A stretch of 64,000 bases of DNA from CADEDH01 sp965216205 (GTDB lineage: Bacteria; Actinomycetota; Acidimicrobiia; Acidimicrobiales; SZUA-35). The DNA lies in contig OZ244139.1 in assembly GCA_965216205.1 (NCBI GenBank), positions 2,914,001-2,978,000 of the forward strand, in the 5' to 3' direction. The notes below the pieces were generated by a model. It saw only the letters and a program-made list of their open reading frames with translations, was not told the origin of the DNA and did no database searches. Below, piece by piece: positions 34,215 to 41,767 of the stretch. A program made the position numbers and the translations under genes. Numbering within the stretch: position 1 is the first letter of the stretch; each line of letters begins with the position of its first letter.

Positions 34215-34838
34215 ATGCCGATCGTGCCGCAGTTCCCGCTGGGAACCGTCCTGTTCCCCACCATGGTCCTGCCACTCCACATCTTCGAGCCCCGGTACCG
34301 GGAGATGATCGAGCAGGTCACCGCAGGCGACGGGATGTTCGGTGTGACCCTCATCGAGCGCGGCTCCGAGGTCGGAGGGAACGATCAGCGCACCGACTTC
34401 GGGACCCTCGCCAAGGTGGTCGATTCCGAACGGCTGCACGACGGCCGTTGGGGTGTGGTCACGGTGGGGGCGGAGCGCTTCACCGTCGACCGATGGTTGC
34501 CGGACGATCCCTACCCGATCGCCGAGATCAGCCTCTGGCCAGACTCCGACTCCGACGGCGACGATGCCTCGCTCTCGGAGTCCTACGAGCAGGTCGTCGC
34601 GGCGTTCCGTCGCTGCATGGCGCTGGCCGCCGAGTCCGGCGTCAACGTGGGACCCGTGCCCGATTCCTTCGACGACCCCGCCCTCGGATCGATGCAGATG
34701 GCGGCGTTGGCACCACTGGGGACGCACGACAAGCAGCGACTGCTGGGTGCCCCTGGCACCGCGACACGACTCGAGTTGCTGTCGGCGATGCTGACCGACG
34801 CGACAGAGCTGATCCAGCTCCGTCTCACCGGGCGTTGA
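34215..34838 (+). CDS. LON substrate-binding domain protein
   Basis: A 207-residue stand-alone version of the N-terminal domain of Lon proteases. The family opening is PIVPQFPLGTVLFPTMVLPLHIFEPRYREMIEQV, then GMFGVTLIERGSEVGG, TDFGTLAKVV and RFTVDRWLPDDPYPIAEI. It lacks ATPase and protease domains, so it is an adaptor or binding protein of unknown role. Many actinobacteria carry such a gene. It follows dacB by 56 bp. Confidence 0.87.
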   Translation: MPIVPQFPLGTVLFPTMVLPLHIFEPRYREMIEQVTAGDGMFGVTLIERGSEVGGNDQRTDFGTLAKVVDSERLHDGRWGVVTVGAERFTVDRWLPDDPYPIAEISLWPDSDSDGDDASLSESYEQVVAAFRRCMALAAESGVNVGPVPDSFDDPALGSMQMAALAPLGTHDKQRLLGAPGTATRLELLSAMLTDATELIQLRLTGR

Positions 34839-34894
34839 GACGCCGATCCGGCCAGGAAGTGTGTCCGGGCGCGAGTTTCGGGGGCGCTGTTCCA

Positions 34895-34900
34895 TAGAAT
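34895..34900 (+). promoter_or_regulatory. Probable -10 box upstream of the small-membrane-protein/tRNA-modification operon
   Basis: TAGAAT lies 57 bp before GTG 34958, leaving room for a short leader that contains GGAGGAGG. It would start the run of six plus-strand genes ending in trmI. Confidence 0.4.
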
Positions 34901-34957
34901 CCACACCGTCGGGAACAGCGCCGTCGACCAGGGCGGGGAGTGGAGGAGGCAGACACC

Positions 34958-35272
34958 GTGGCGAACGCCAATCCCCTCGAAGGGGTGCAGGAGATCCAAC
35001 AGCTCCTCGTGTCGTACGCGAAGCAGGAGACGGTCGAGCCCCTCAAGACCCTCGGTCGATACATCGGGTTCGGCGTTGCTGGCGCCCTGCTCGTCTCCCT
35101 CGGGACGTTCTTCATCGGCCTCGGCATCCTCCGACTGACGCAATCGATCGACGCGCTCGCCGGCTCGTCGTGGGCATCGACGTTGCCCTACCTGATCACG
35201 CTGGCGGTTCTTGTAGCCTTCATGGCCTCGATCTTCCTCGCCATGGGGCGGGCGAAGAGGAAGGTCGCGTGA
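34958..35272 (+). CDS. Small membrane protein, holin-III-like
   Basis: A 104-residue protein with two hydrophobic helices (about 39-63: IGFGVAGALLVSLGTFFIGLG, and 75-98: LPYLITLAVLVAFMASIFLAMG) and a basic C-terminus (GRAKRKVA). The layout matches the small two-helix proteins grouped as actinobacterial holin-X or superfamily III, though lysis is not implied. GGAGGAGG at 34942-34949 favours GTG 34958 over an in-frame GTG at 34940. First gene of the operon that continues to trmI. Confidence 0.7.
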   Translation: MANANPLEGVQEIQQLLVSYAKQETVEPLKTLGRYIGFGVAGALLVSLGTFFIGLGILRLTQSIDALAGSSWASTLPYLITLAVLVAFMASIFLAMGRAKRKVA

Positions 35273-35330
35273 CACCGGCACCGGCGCCGAGCCCGACACG
35301 GGCACCCGACATCGGGGAGGGAATCCGATC

Positions 35331-35540
35331 ATGACCGAAGCCGCAGACATCACACCCGCCGACATCGAGGCGAAGTTCCGCGACATCCAGGGACAGCTCG
35401 ACGTCGTGACCGACGACTCGAAGAAGACGATGGCGATCGGCGGTGCAGCCGCCGCAGTGCTGCTCCTGCTCCTCGTGTACGTACTCGGCCGGAAGGCGGG
35501 GAAGAAGAAGAGCACCGTGGTGGAGATCCGCCGACTGTGA
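35331..35540 (+). CDS. Small single-pass membrane protein
   Basis: A 69-residue protein: an acidic cytoplasmic helix (DITPADIEAKFRDIQGQLDVV), one membrane helix (AIGGAAAAVLLLLLVYVLG) and a very basic tail (RKAGKKKSTVVEIRRL). GGGGAGGG precedes ATG 35331. No family recognised. Second gene of the operon, 58 bp after the holin-like gene. Confidence 0.68.
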   Translation: MTEAADITPADIEAKFRDIQGQLDVVTDDSKKTMAIGGAAAAVLLLLLVYVLGRKAGKKKSTVVEIRRL

Positions 35541-35553
35541 ACGACGTGAACGG

Positions 35554-35949
35554 GTGGTCGCGGTGATCGAGCGGGCGATCCTCTGGGGCATCAGCCGAGC
35601 GGCCGGGGGGCCCGGCCGAGCCCTGGTCTGGACGGTGATCGCACGGCGTCTCCTGCGGGTGATCCGGTCGACGACCGGACGCCGCCCCGTCGTCGACGTC
35701 GGCACGATCAGGCCTGGTCAGCGCGTGGTCATCGAGCATCGAACGATCAGTCACGGCAAGCAGATCAAGCAGTTCAAGGCGGAGGCCAAGCAGGCCAAGC
35801 AGGCTGCCAAGCGGGAGCGACGGGCGGCCGCGAGAGCCGAGAAGCGGACCGAGCGGGACGGGCGTCCGGACGATGTCGAGCGGTCGACTTCCGCAGTCGG
35901 GCGATTCCGCCGACGCTCCGGTTCGCGGTCCGGCAGACTGGGTGCGTGA
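35554..35949 (+). CDS. Basic protein with N-terminal amphipathic helix, unknown
   Basis: About 131 residues. The start ILWGISRAAGGPGRALVWTVIARRLLRVI could be a membrane-associated helix. A short beta motif (VVDVGTIRPGQRVVIEHRTIS) precedes a Lys/Arg/Ala-rich helix (KQIKQFKAEAKQAKQAAKRERR) and a basic tail, suggesting contact with nucleic acid or acidic lipid. GTG 35554 or 35563 could be the start. Its stop overlaps the GTG of the ThiS-like gene, so it is translated with it. Confidence 0.6.
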   Translation: MVAVIERAILWGISRAAGGPGRALVWTVIARRLLRVIRSTTGRRPVVDVGTIRPGQRVVIEHRTISHGKQIKQFKAEAKQAKQAAKRERRAAARAEKRTERDGRPDDVERSTSAVGRFRRRSGSRSGRLGA

Positions 35950-36182
35950 AGGTACTGCTCCGAAACCCACGGCGCGAGATCGAGGTCACAGGCCCGATCT
36001 CGGTGGCGAAGTTGCTCAACCGACTGGAGCTGAACCGGGAATCGGTGCTCGTGATCAGGGCCGACACGCTCGTCCCGGGCGACGCCACCCTCGGCGATGA
36101 CGACGTCGTCGAGATCCGCCCGGTGATAAGCGGTGGGGCGCTCGGCGAGCACCCGACGCCAGCGACTGGTGGCCACCGATGA
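35946..36182 (+). CDS. ThiS/MoaD/TtuB-like ubiquitin-fold protein with C-terminal extension
   Basis: A 78-residue beta-grasp protein: MKVLLRN start, GPISVAKLLNRLELNRESVLVIRADTLV, and DDDVVEIRPVISGG. Sulfur carriers of this class end in Gly-Gly, whose carboxylate becomes a thiocarboxylate. Here GG (63-64) is followed by 14 more residues (ALGEHPTPATGGHR), so either processing is needed or the carrier works differently. It overlaps the TtuA-like gene by ATGA, the arrangement expected for the sulfur donor of that enzyme. The ThiS class is clear; TtuB function is inference. Confidence 0.8.
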   Translation: MKVLLRNPRREIEVTGPISVAKLLNRLELNRESVLVIRADTLVPGDATLGDDDVVEIRPVISGGALGEHPTPATGGHR

Positions 36183-37129
36183 AGTGTCGGGTGTGCCGAG
36201 GACCGGCTCTGATCGATGTGCGCCGCCACAACGCCAACTTCTGTCAGGAGCACTTCGAGCGCTACTGCCGCCAGCAGGTGATGCGGGCCATCGACGACTT
36301 CGACATGGTGCCACCTTCCGCTCGGCTCCTCGTCGCCGTCTCCGGTGGCAAGGACAGCCTGGCGATCTGGGACCTGCTCCTCGAGCTCGGCTACCGGGTC
36401 GACGGGCTGTACGTCGGCCTGGGCATCGGCGACTACTCGGCGTCGTCGGTCACCTACGTGCGGAGCTTCGCAACCGAGCGTGACGCTCGACTGATCGAGA
36501 TCGACCTTCGTTCGTCGTATGACTACGACATCCCCACCGCGGCGGCGATCACCCGCCGGGTGCCCTGCTCGGCCTGTGGCCTCTCGAAGCGACACGTGTT
36601 CGACCGTGCCGCGCTCGACGGCGGCTATGACGCGCTGGTGACCGGCCACAACCTCGACGACGAGGCGGCGGTCCTCTACGGCAACGTCATGCGCTGGCAA
36701 GCCGAGTACCTCGGTCGCCAACGACCGGTCCTGCCCGCCGAGAACGGATTCCCGCGGAAGGTCAAGCCGCTCGTCAGACTGACCGAGCGGGAGACGGCCG
36801 CCTACTGCGTGATGCGGGGCATCGATTACCAGGTCGAGGAGTGCCCGATGGCTGCGGGCAACAAGCACCTCCGCTACAAGGAGGCCCTCAACGAGCTCGA
36901 GCGGCAGTCACCGGGCACCAAGGGCGACTTCTACTTCGGGTTCCTGACCCGGGCCGTCGACCGGTTCGCCGAGCGGCCCGGCGACGGGTCGGAGGAGCAA
37001 CCCGGCATCGGCCGTTGCGGGTCGTGCGGTGCTCCGGCATCGAGCGAGCTCTGCGCGTTCTGTCGCCTCACCGAGCGTGTCGCCGGCGCCGAGCCGGTGC
37101 CGGTCGAGTTGCAGCGGATCGCCCCGTGA
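36179..37129 (+). CDS. ttuA: TtuA-like tRNA 2-thiolation enzyme
   Basis: A 316-residue PP-loop ATPase of the TtuA/TtcA/Ncs6 family. N-terminal zinc site: C3xxC6 and C22QEH25; ATP loop VAVSGGKDSLAIWDLL (about 53-67); C-terminal zinc ribbon CGSCG...CAFC. Cys130, Cys133 (PCSACG) and Cys222 (ECPMA) fall exactly where Thermus TtuA binds its [4Fe-4S] cluster. In Thermus it makes 2-thiouridine at T54 of tRNA with TtuB as sulfur donor. The partner and TrmI are adjacent. Target in this organism is inferred. Confidence 0.88.
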   Translation: MKCRVCRGPALIDVRRHNANFCQEHFERYCRQQVMRAIDDFDMVPPSARLLVAVSGGKDSLAIWDLLLELGYRVDGLYVGLGIGDYSASSVTYVRSFATERDARLIEIDLRSSYDYDIPTAAAITRRVPCSACGLSKRHVFDRAALDGGYDALVTGHNLDDEAAVLYGNVMRWQAEYLGRQRPVLPAENGFPRKVKPLVRLTERETAAYCVMRGIDYQVEECPMAAGNKHLRYKEALNELERQSPGTKGDFYFGFLTRAVDRFAERPGDGSEEQPGIGRCGSCGAPASSELCAFCRLTERVAGAEPVPVELQRIAP

Positions 37130-37896
37130 GCCCGCTTGCCATCGGCGACCTCGTCCTGCTCGTCGACGCGAAGAAGCGGCGCTATCTCATCACCCTGACC
37201 GAGGGCAAGGAGTTCCAGTCACACGCCGGCGTCCTGGCCCACGAGGACCTGGTGGGCCGACCGGAGGGGATCGACGTCTCGACCACCAAGGGACAGCGGT
37301 TCCGGGCGTTCCGACCGACCCTCAGCGACTACGTCCTCGCGATGCCCCGCGGCGCGCAGGTCATCTATCCGAAGGACCTCGGCCCGATGCTCCTCCTCGC
37401 CGACATCGGTCCCGGCGACCGGGTCCTCGAATCCGGTGTGGGGTCCGGGGCGCTCTCGATGGCGATGCTCCGGACCGGGGCCGAGATCGTCGGGTACGAG
37501 CTGCGCGAGGACTTCGCCGCCCGGGCCGCCAAGAACGTCAACAACTTCCTCGGACCCGAGCTCGCGGGGCGCTACACCGTGGAGGTCCGCGATTGCTACG
37601 AGGGCATCGACGAATCCGATCTCGATCGGGTCGTCCTCGACCTCCCCGAGCCGTGGCAGGTCGTACCCCACGCCGAGAAGGCGCTGCGACCGGGCGGGAT
37701 CATCCTGTCCTACAGCCCGTCGATCACCCAGGTGATCCAGTTCACCGAGGCCCTCGGCCGAGCCCCCTTCGCCGAGCTCTCCACCACCGAGGTGCTGAAC
37801 CGCACCTGGCACCTCGACGGCGCCGCGGTCCGCCCCGACCACCGGATGGTCGCCCACACCGGCTTCCTGACCCGGGCCCGCCTCCTCGCCTCCTGA
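37126..37896 (+). CDS. trmI: tRNA (adenine-58-N1)-methyltransferase
   Basis: A 256-residue class I methyltransferase of the TrmI/Rv2118c type. The N-terminal beta domain starts DLVLLVDAKKRRYLITL and includes YVLAMPRGAQVIYPKDLG. The SAM loop is VLESGVGSGALSMAML, the acidic ribose contact is in VGYELREDF, and the catalytic/tRNA-site segment is DRVVLDLPEPW. It methylates A58 in the tRNA T-loop. GTG 37126 overlaps the stop of the TtuA-like gene (GTGA), so both are produced together. Confidence 0.94.
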   Translation: MSPLAIGDLVLLVDAKKRRYLITLTEGKEFQSHAGVLAHEDLVGRPEGIDVSTTKGQRFRAFRPTLSDYVLAMPRGAQVIYPKDLGPMLLLADIGPGDRVLESGVGSGALSMAMLRTGAEIVGYELREDFAARAAKNVNNFLGPELAGRYTVEVRDCYEGIDESDLDRVVLDLPEPWQVVPHAEKALRPGGIILSYSPSITQVIQFTEALGRAPFAELSTTEVLNRTWHLDGAAVRPDHRMVAHTGFLTRARLLAS

Positions 37897-37933
37897 GCGC
37901 CCGAGGCCGAACGCCGGACACCGGACGCCGGGA

Positions 37934-39262
37934 CTAGTCGAGCCAGGAAGCCGGACCACCCCGTTGGACCGAGTTGAACCGGCTCGCGAACGACGGCGTC
38001 TCGAACATCTCGTTGGTGGTGCCGCCGTAACCGAACAGGTACTGGCCGACCCGCCGCATCTGCATCTCCTCCGAGCCCTCCGTGATCCGGTAGCGGCGAT
38101 GGTGGCGGAAGATGTGCTCGAACGGCATGTGTCGGGAGTAACCGATGCCACCGTGGGTCTGGATCGCACGATCAGCGGCCTGGCCCACGAGCCGGTTCGC
38201 CCGGTAGTTGCACATGGCGACCTTGTCGGAGATCTCGGTGCCATGGTCGACCTGGTCGAGCTGCCAGGCGGTCTTGCGGATCAGCTCCCGCAACATCGCC
38301 GCCTCGGTGTGGAGCTCGATCAGGGGCCACTGGATCGCCTGGTTCACCGACAGCGCCCGCTCGTGGATCATCCGCTCACGGGAGTACTTGACGGCCTCGT
38401 TGATGCAGTACTGCGCCGCTCCGAGGCTCGAGGCGGCCTGCCGGATCCGGTTCTCGTGCACGAACAGCTGGGCGGTTTCGAGACCCCGCCCCTCGTCGCC
38501 GAGGATGTCCGCGTCGGACACCCGGACGTCGGTCAAGGTGACCTCGGCGTGATCGGTGGGCATGTTGTAGGTCCACCACATGAACTCGACCTTGAACCCG
38601 GGCGTGTCGACCGGAACGATGAACGACGTGATGCCGGTCGCCTCCCCGGGATTGCCGGAGGTCCTGGCGAAGATGTAGTCGTGGGTGGCGGCGTGCATGC
38701 CGGTGTTCCACCGCTTGGCGCCGTTGATGACCCACTCGTCGCCGTCCCGGTAGGCGTTGGTCTCCATCCGGGTCGCGTCGGTGCCGAACATGGGCTCGGT
38801 GAGGCCGAACCCGATCCGGGCCTTCCCCTCGAGCATCAGGGGAATCCAGTGCTCCTGCTGCTCGGGTGACCCGTACCGCTCCATCATCAGCACGGTCGGG
38901 AAATTGCCGACGATCGAGCTCTCGTTCTGCAGGTCGTTGTGGAGCCCCAGTCCCTTGGCCGCGAGGTGCTCCCGGATGATCGCCATGCCGAGGTTGGTCC
39001 CGTCGCGGCCACCGAACCTCGCTGGCAGGTGGTACCGGAGGAACCCGGCCTTGTCAGCCCGCTGGCGCATCTCCCGGAGCAACGCCTCCCACTCCGGATT
39101 GGGCCAGCCGTCGCGATGCCAGTCGGTCCGGGCGTCCTCCCGACGATGATCGAAGAAGCGGATGTTGTCGTTCTCGCGCTCGAGCGGCTTGATCTCGTCC
39201 TCGATGAACTGGTCCAGTTCGTCGAGGAGGGTCTGAATCTCGGTCGGAATAGCGAAGTCCAC
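37934..39262 (-). CDS. Acyl-CoA dehydrogenase
   Basis: A 442-residue FAD enzyme. Landmarks are RFGGRDGTNLGMAIIREHLAAKG, the active-site motif RIGFGLTEPMFGTDATRMET, DEWVINGAKRWNTG and the C-terminal ADRAIQTHGGIGYSRHMPFEHIFRHHRRYRITEGSEEMQMRRVGQYLFG. The GTG at 39262 was chosen over GTG 39295 because a minus-strand TACGAT box ends 6 nt before it. It is convergent with trmI and divergent from the LytR_C gene. Substrate chain unknown. Confidence 0.9.
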   Translation of the reverse strand: MDFAIPTEIQTLLDELDQFIEDEIKPLERENDNIRFFDHRREDARTDWHRDGWPNPEWEALLREMRQRADKAGFLRYHLPARFGGRDGTNLGMAIIREHLAAKGLGLHNDLQNESSIVGNFPTVLMMERYGSPEQQEHWIPLMLEGKARIGFGLTEPMFGTDATRMETNAYRDGDEWVINGAKRWNTGMHAATHDYIFARTSGNPGEATGITSFIVPVDTPGFKVEFMWWTYNMPTDHAEVTLTDVRVSDADILGDEGRGLETAQLFVHENRIRQAASSLGAAQYCINEAVKYSRERMIHERALSVNQAIQWPLIELHTEAAMLRELIRKTAWQLDQVDHGTEISDKVAMCNYRANRLVGQAADRAIQTHGGIGYSRHMPFEHIFRHHRRYRITEGSEEMQMRRVGQYLFGYGGTTNEMFETPSFASRFNSVQRGGPASWLD

Positions 39263-39268
39263 GGGCGA

Positions 39269-39274
39269 ATCGTA
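39269..39274 (-). promoter_or_regulatory. -10 box of the acyl-CoA dehydrogenase gene
   Basis: TACGAT on the minus strand ends 6 nt before GTG 39262, arguing for a leaderless transcript and deciding the start. Confidence 0.5.
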
Positions 39275-39361
39275 GGCGACCTCCCCGGCGGGCACCGCCT
39301 CGACCGCCTGTCACCATCGTCGGACCAACAGGAAGTACGCTTCTCGGTCGGAGAGAGCTTC

Positions 39362-39910
39362 ATGGTCGACCGCATCGAACGCCACGACATCCTGAACGCC
39401 GTCATGCTCGCGGCCGTGCTCCTGCTGCTCGGCTTCGGGATCCTCACCGCCGCCGACAGCCTCGCCGCCACGGTCGACGACGGCCTCGTGGAGGCCACCA
39501 AGGACGAGGAGCCGACGTCGACGACCCCACCGGCAGGAGCGACCGCGAGCACCACCGACGACGGGGCCGAGGACGACGAGACCGACGACACCACCTCGAC
39601 TCTGCCCGAGAGCCGGCCTCCGGCCGAGGTGCTCGTGCGGGTGGCCAACGGCGCCCGCCGCGAGGGCGTGGCTGGCGCCGGTACCGAGGCGGTCGTCGCC
39701 GCCGGCTACGAGACGCTACCCCCGAAGAACGGCCCCACCAGCGAGAACAGCATCGTCTACTACGCCAACGGCTACGCCGCCGACGCCGCGTCGGTGGCCG
39801 AGTTGCTCGGGCTCGAACCGACCGCGATCGAGGCCATGCCGAGTGACCCCGGCGTTCCGATCGAGGGCGCCAACATCATCGTGCTGCTGGGGGTCAACTC
39901 GGACTTCTGA
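39362..39910 (+). CDS. Membrane-anchored LytR_C domain protein
   Basis: A 182-residue protein: cytoplasmic HDILNAV, one helix (MLAAVLLLLGFGILTAADSLA, about 15-35), a Thr/Asp/Glu-rich linker of about 50 residues, and the LytR/CpsA C-terminal domain (PAEVLVRVANGARREGVAGAGTEAVVAAGYETL...NSIVYYANGYAADAASVAELLGLEP). Such domains accompany or mimic the tails of LCP cell-wall ligases. GGAGAG precedes ATG 39362; a TACGCT box lies at 39336-39341. Its envelope role is inferred. Confidence 0.84.
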   Translation: MVDRIERHDILNAVMLAAVLLLLGFGILTAADSLAATVDDGLVEATKDEEPTSTTPPAGATASTTDDGAEDDETDDTTSTLPESRPPAEVLVRVANGARREGVAGAGTEAVVAAGYETLPPKNGPTSENSIVYYANGYAADAASVAELLGLEPTAIEAMPSDPGVPIEGANIIVLLGVNSDF

Positions 39911-39939
39911 TCGGCCCGAGGCGGTGTTCCGGGCCCGCC

Positions 39940-40452
39940 TCACCGCCCCGACCCCGGATCGGGATCGGGAGAGATGTCGAGCGGCGGATCGGGTAGTTCG
40001 CCGGCCACGAGGGCTGGCAGCAGCTCGGGCAACCTCGGTGGCAGGAAGTCGGTCTCGGCGGCGACGACCTCGTCGACGTGCCACCATCGCGACCCCTGGA
40101 ACGCCATCGCCTCGAACAACTCGAGGGTCGGTGCGGCGAGATCGGTCTGCTCGGTCCAGGCGACGTGGATGAACTCGTCCTGATCGAAGAACAGACCGGC
40201 GAACGTGAACTGAACCGATTGGGTCCACACGACCGGGCCGATCTCGGCCCGGAGGATCCCCGCCTCCTCCCGGAGCTCCCGGCGGGCGCAGTCGGCCGAC
40301 GACTCACCCGGATCCATGCCACCGCCGGGGATCTCCCACCAGGAGGTGTTGACGGGGTCGGCCGGATCCCTCGACTTGATCAGGAGCACGCGCTTCTCCT
40401 CGTCGAGCACGACCACCCGGGCCGCCTGCCGTCGTCGGAAGGGCATAGTCAT
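39940..40452 (-). CDS. Nudix hydrolase
   Basis: A 170-residue protein with an intact Nudix box: GGGMDPGESSADCARRELREEAGI (about residues 42-65), with WWEIPGG before it. It hydrolyses a nucleoside diphosphate linked to another group; the substrate cannot be told. A minus-strand TACCGT box ends 8 nt before ATG 40452, supporting that start over ATG 40446. It is convergent with LytR_C and divergent from coaA. Confidence 0.9.
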   Translation of the reverse strand: MTMPFRRRQAARVVVLDEEKRVLLIKSRDPADPVNTSWWEIPGGGMDPGESSADCARRELREEAGILRAEIGPVVWTQSVQFTFAGLFFDQDEFIHVAWTEQTDLAAPTLELFEAMAFQGSRWWHVDEVVAAETDFLPPRLPELLPALVAGELPDPPLDISPDPDPGSGR

Positions 40453-40460
40453 GGGCCCGC

Positions 40461-40466
40461 ACGGTA
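40461..40466 (-). promoter_or_regulatory. -10 box of the Nudix gene
   Basis: TACCGT on the minus strand ends 8 nt before ATG 40452; leaderless type. Confidence 0.5.
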
Positions 40467-40549
40467 ACCGACCGCACCCCCTGGCTTCGAAGCGCAGGCC
40501 GTCGCTCCGACTCGCATCGACGGCCGCGAGGTGTCACCATCTTCGATCC

Positions 40550-41494
40550 ATGGGTGTCGAAACCGACAGGCCGGAACGCTTCATGACCTTCACTGCCGAG
40601 CAGTGGGGACGGCTTCGGGCATCCACGCCGCTGAGCCTCTCCGAGGCCGACGTCGAGCGATTGACCGGTCTCAACGTGGCGCTGAGCCTCGACGAGGTCA
40701 CCAAGATCTTCATGCCGCTGTCGCGTCTGCTCAACCTGTACGTCGGGGCGTCGCAGGAGCTGTACCGGGCGACCGACACGTTCCTCGGCAAGCTCCCGGC
40801 CAAGGTCCCGTACGTGATCGGACTGGCTGGGTCGGTTGCGGTCGGCAAGTCGACGACGGCCCGCGTGCTGCAGACCGCACTGGCTCGGTGGCCGAACCAC
40901 CCGAAAGTCGATCTCGTCACGACCGACGGGTTCCTCCACCCGAACGCGGTGCTCCAGGAGCGGGGCCTGATGGAGCGAAAGGGCTTCCCGGAGAGCTTCG
41001 ACCGTCGCCGGCTGCTCGACTTCATGTCCGACATCAAGTCGGGCAGGGCGGAGGTCCGGGCGCCCGTCTACTCCCACCTCGTCTATGACGTGGTCCCTGG
41101 CGAGGAGATCGTGGTGTCCCAGCCGGACATCTTGATCGTGGAGGGCCTCAACGTGCTCCAGAGCGGACCGACCGACGAGGACAACCCGATCTTCGTGTCC
41201 GACTACTTCGACTTCTCGATCTATGTCGACGCAGACGTCGCCGACATCCGCAACTGGTACGTCGAGCGGTTCTTCACGCTCCGTGAGACCGCGTTCCGCG
41301 ATCCGCAGTCGTACTTCCGACGATTCGCCACCCTGGACGACGAGGAAGCGGCGGCGACCGCGCTCGACATCTGGACCCGGATCAACGAGCGCAACCTCTT
41401 CGAGAACATACTGCCGACGCGCCAGCGGGCCGACCTCATTCTCCGCAAGGGGCCCGACCACGCCGTCACCGAGGTTCACCTGAGCCGTCTCTGA
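40550..41494 (+). CDS. coaA: Type I pantothenate kinase
   Basis: A 314-residue kinase that phosphorylates pantothenate, the first step to coenzyme A. Walker A is GSVAVGKST (94-102), preceded by FLGKLPAKVPYVIGLAG. VTTDGFLHPNAVLQERGLMERKGFPESFD, VYSHLVYDV and the Walker B region ILIVEGLNVLQ are typical, as is FDFSIYVDADVADIRNWYVERF. The length matches bacterial CoaA. The ATG at 40550 lies in CCATGG context without a strong ribosome binding site. It is divergent from the Nudix gene. Confidence 0.97.
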   Translation: MGVETDRPERFMTFTAEQWGRLRASTPLSLSEADVERLTGLNVALSLDEVTKIFMPLSRLLNLYVGASQELYRATDTFLGKLPAKVPYVIGLAGSVAVGKSTTARVLQTALARWPNHPKVDLVTTDGFLHPNAVLQERGLMERKGFPESFDRRRLLDFMSDIKSGRAEVRAPVYSHLVYDVVPGEEIVVSQPDILIVEGLNVLQSGPTDEDNPIFVSDYFDFSIYVDADVADIRNWYVERFFTLRETAFRDPQSYFRRFATLDDEEAAATALDIWTRINERNLFENILPTRQRADLILRKGPDHAVTEVHLSRL

Positions 41495-41674
41495 GCAGCC
41501 GGTGGGCGGACGCACGCCGCCATTCGGCCCATGCGGGACCGGCCAGATCTGGGTCAGATGGGCCATTGCCACCCTGAGTGGTTGGTGGTTCACTCATTGT
41601 TGCGGGTACGGAATCGGCCCGAACCGGTTGCCCTCTGGCGGGTTGGGCACCGGCTACCCCTCGGGCCGGTTCTC

Positions 41675-41705
41675 GGCTGGGGATGACCATCGGTCATCCC
41701 CAGCC
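41675..41705. repeat. Perfect 14-bp stem hairpin downstream of coaA
   Basis: GGCTGGGGATGACC (41675-41688) pairs perfectly with 41692-41705 around the loop ATC. It lies in the 273-bp gap 41495-41767. It is followed by a pyrimidine tract (41706-41750) rather than a T run, so it is a possible terminator of unusual form or a palindromic repeat. Confidence 0.8.
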
Positions 41706-41714
41706 ACTCTCTCT

Positions 41715-41744
41715 CCGTCTCCTCCCGTCTCCTCCCGTCTCCTC
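41715..41744. repeat. 10-bp tandem repeat CCGTCTCCTC x3
   Basis: CCGTCTCCTC occurs three times without change at 41715, 41725 and 41735, inside a C/T-rich tract between the hairpin and the lipoprotein start. One strand is purely pyrimidine apart from the G of each unit. Confidence 0.85.
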
Positions 41745-41755
41745 CAGTCCTCGGG

Positions 41756-41761
41756 TACCGT
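41756..41761 (+). promoter_or_regulatory. -10 box of the repeat lipoprotein gene
   Basis: TACCGT ends 6 nt before GTG 41768; leaderless type. Confidence 0.5.
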
Positions 41762-41767
41762 CGTCCG

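Noticed and set aside
37897..37933. Possible terminator between trmI and the acyl-CoA dehydrogenase gene
   Set aside because: Repeated CGCCGGACACC-like words are present but no stable stem with adequate loop or T run could be drawn.
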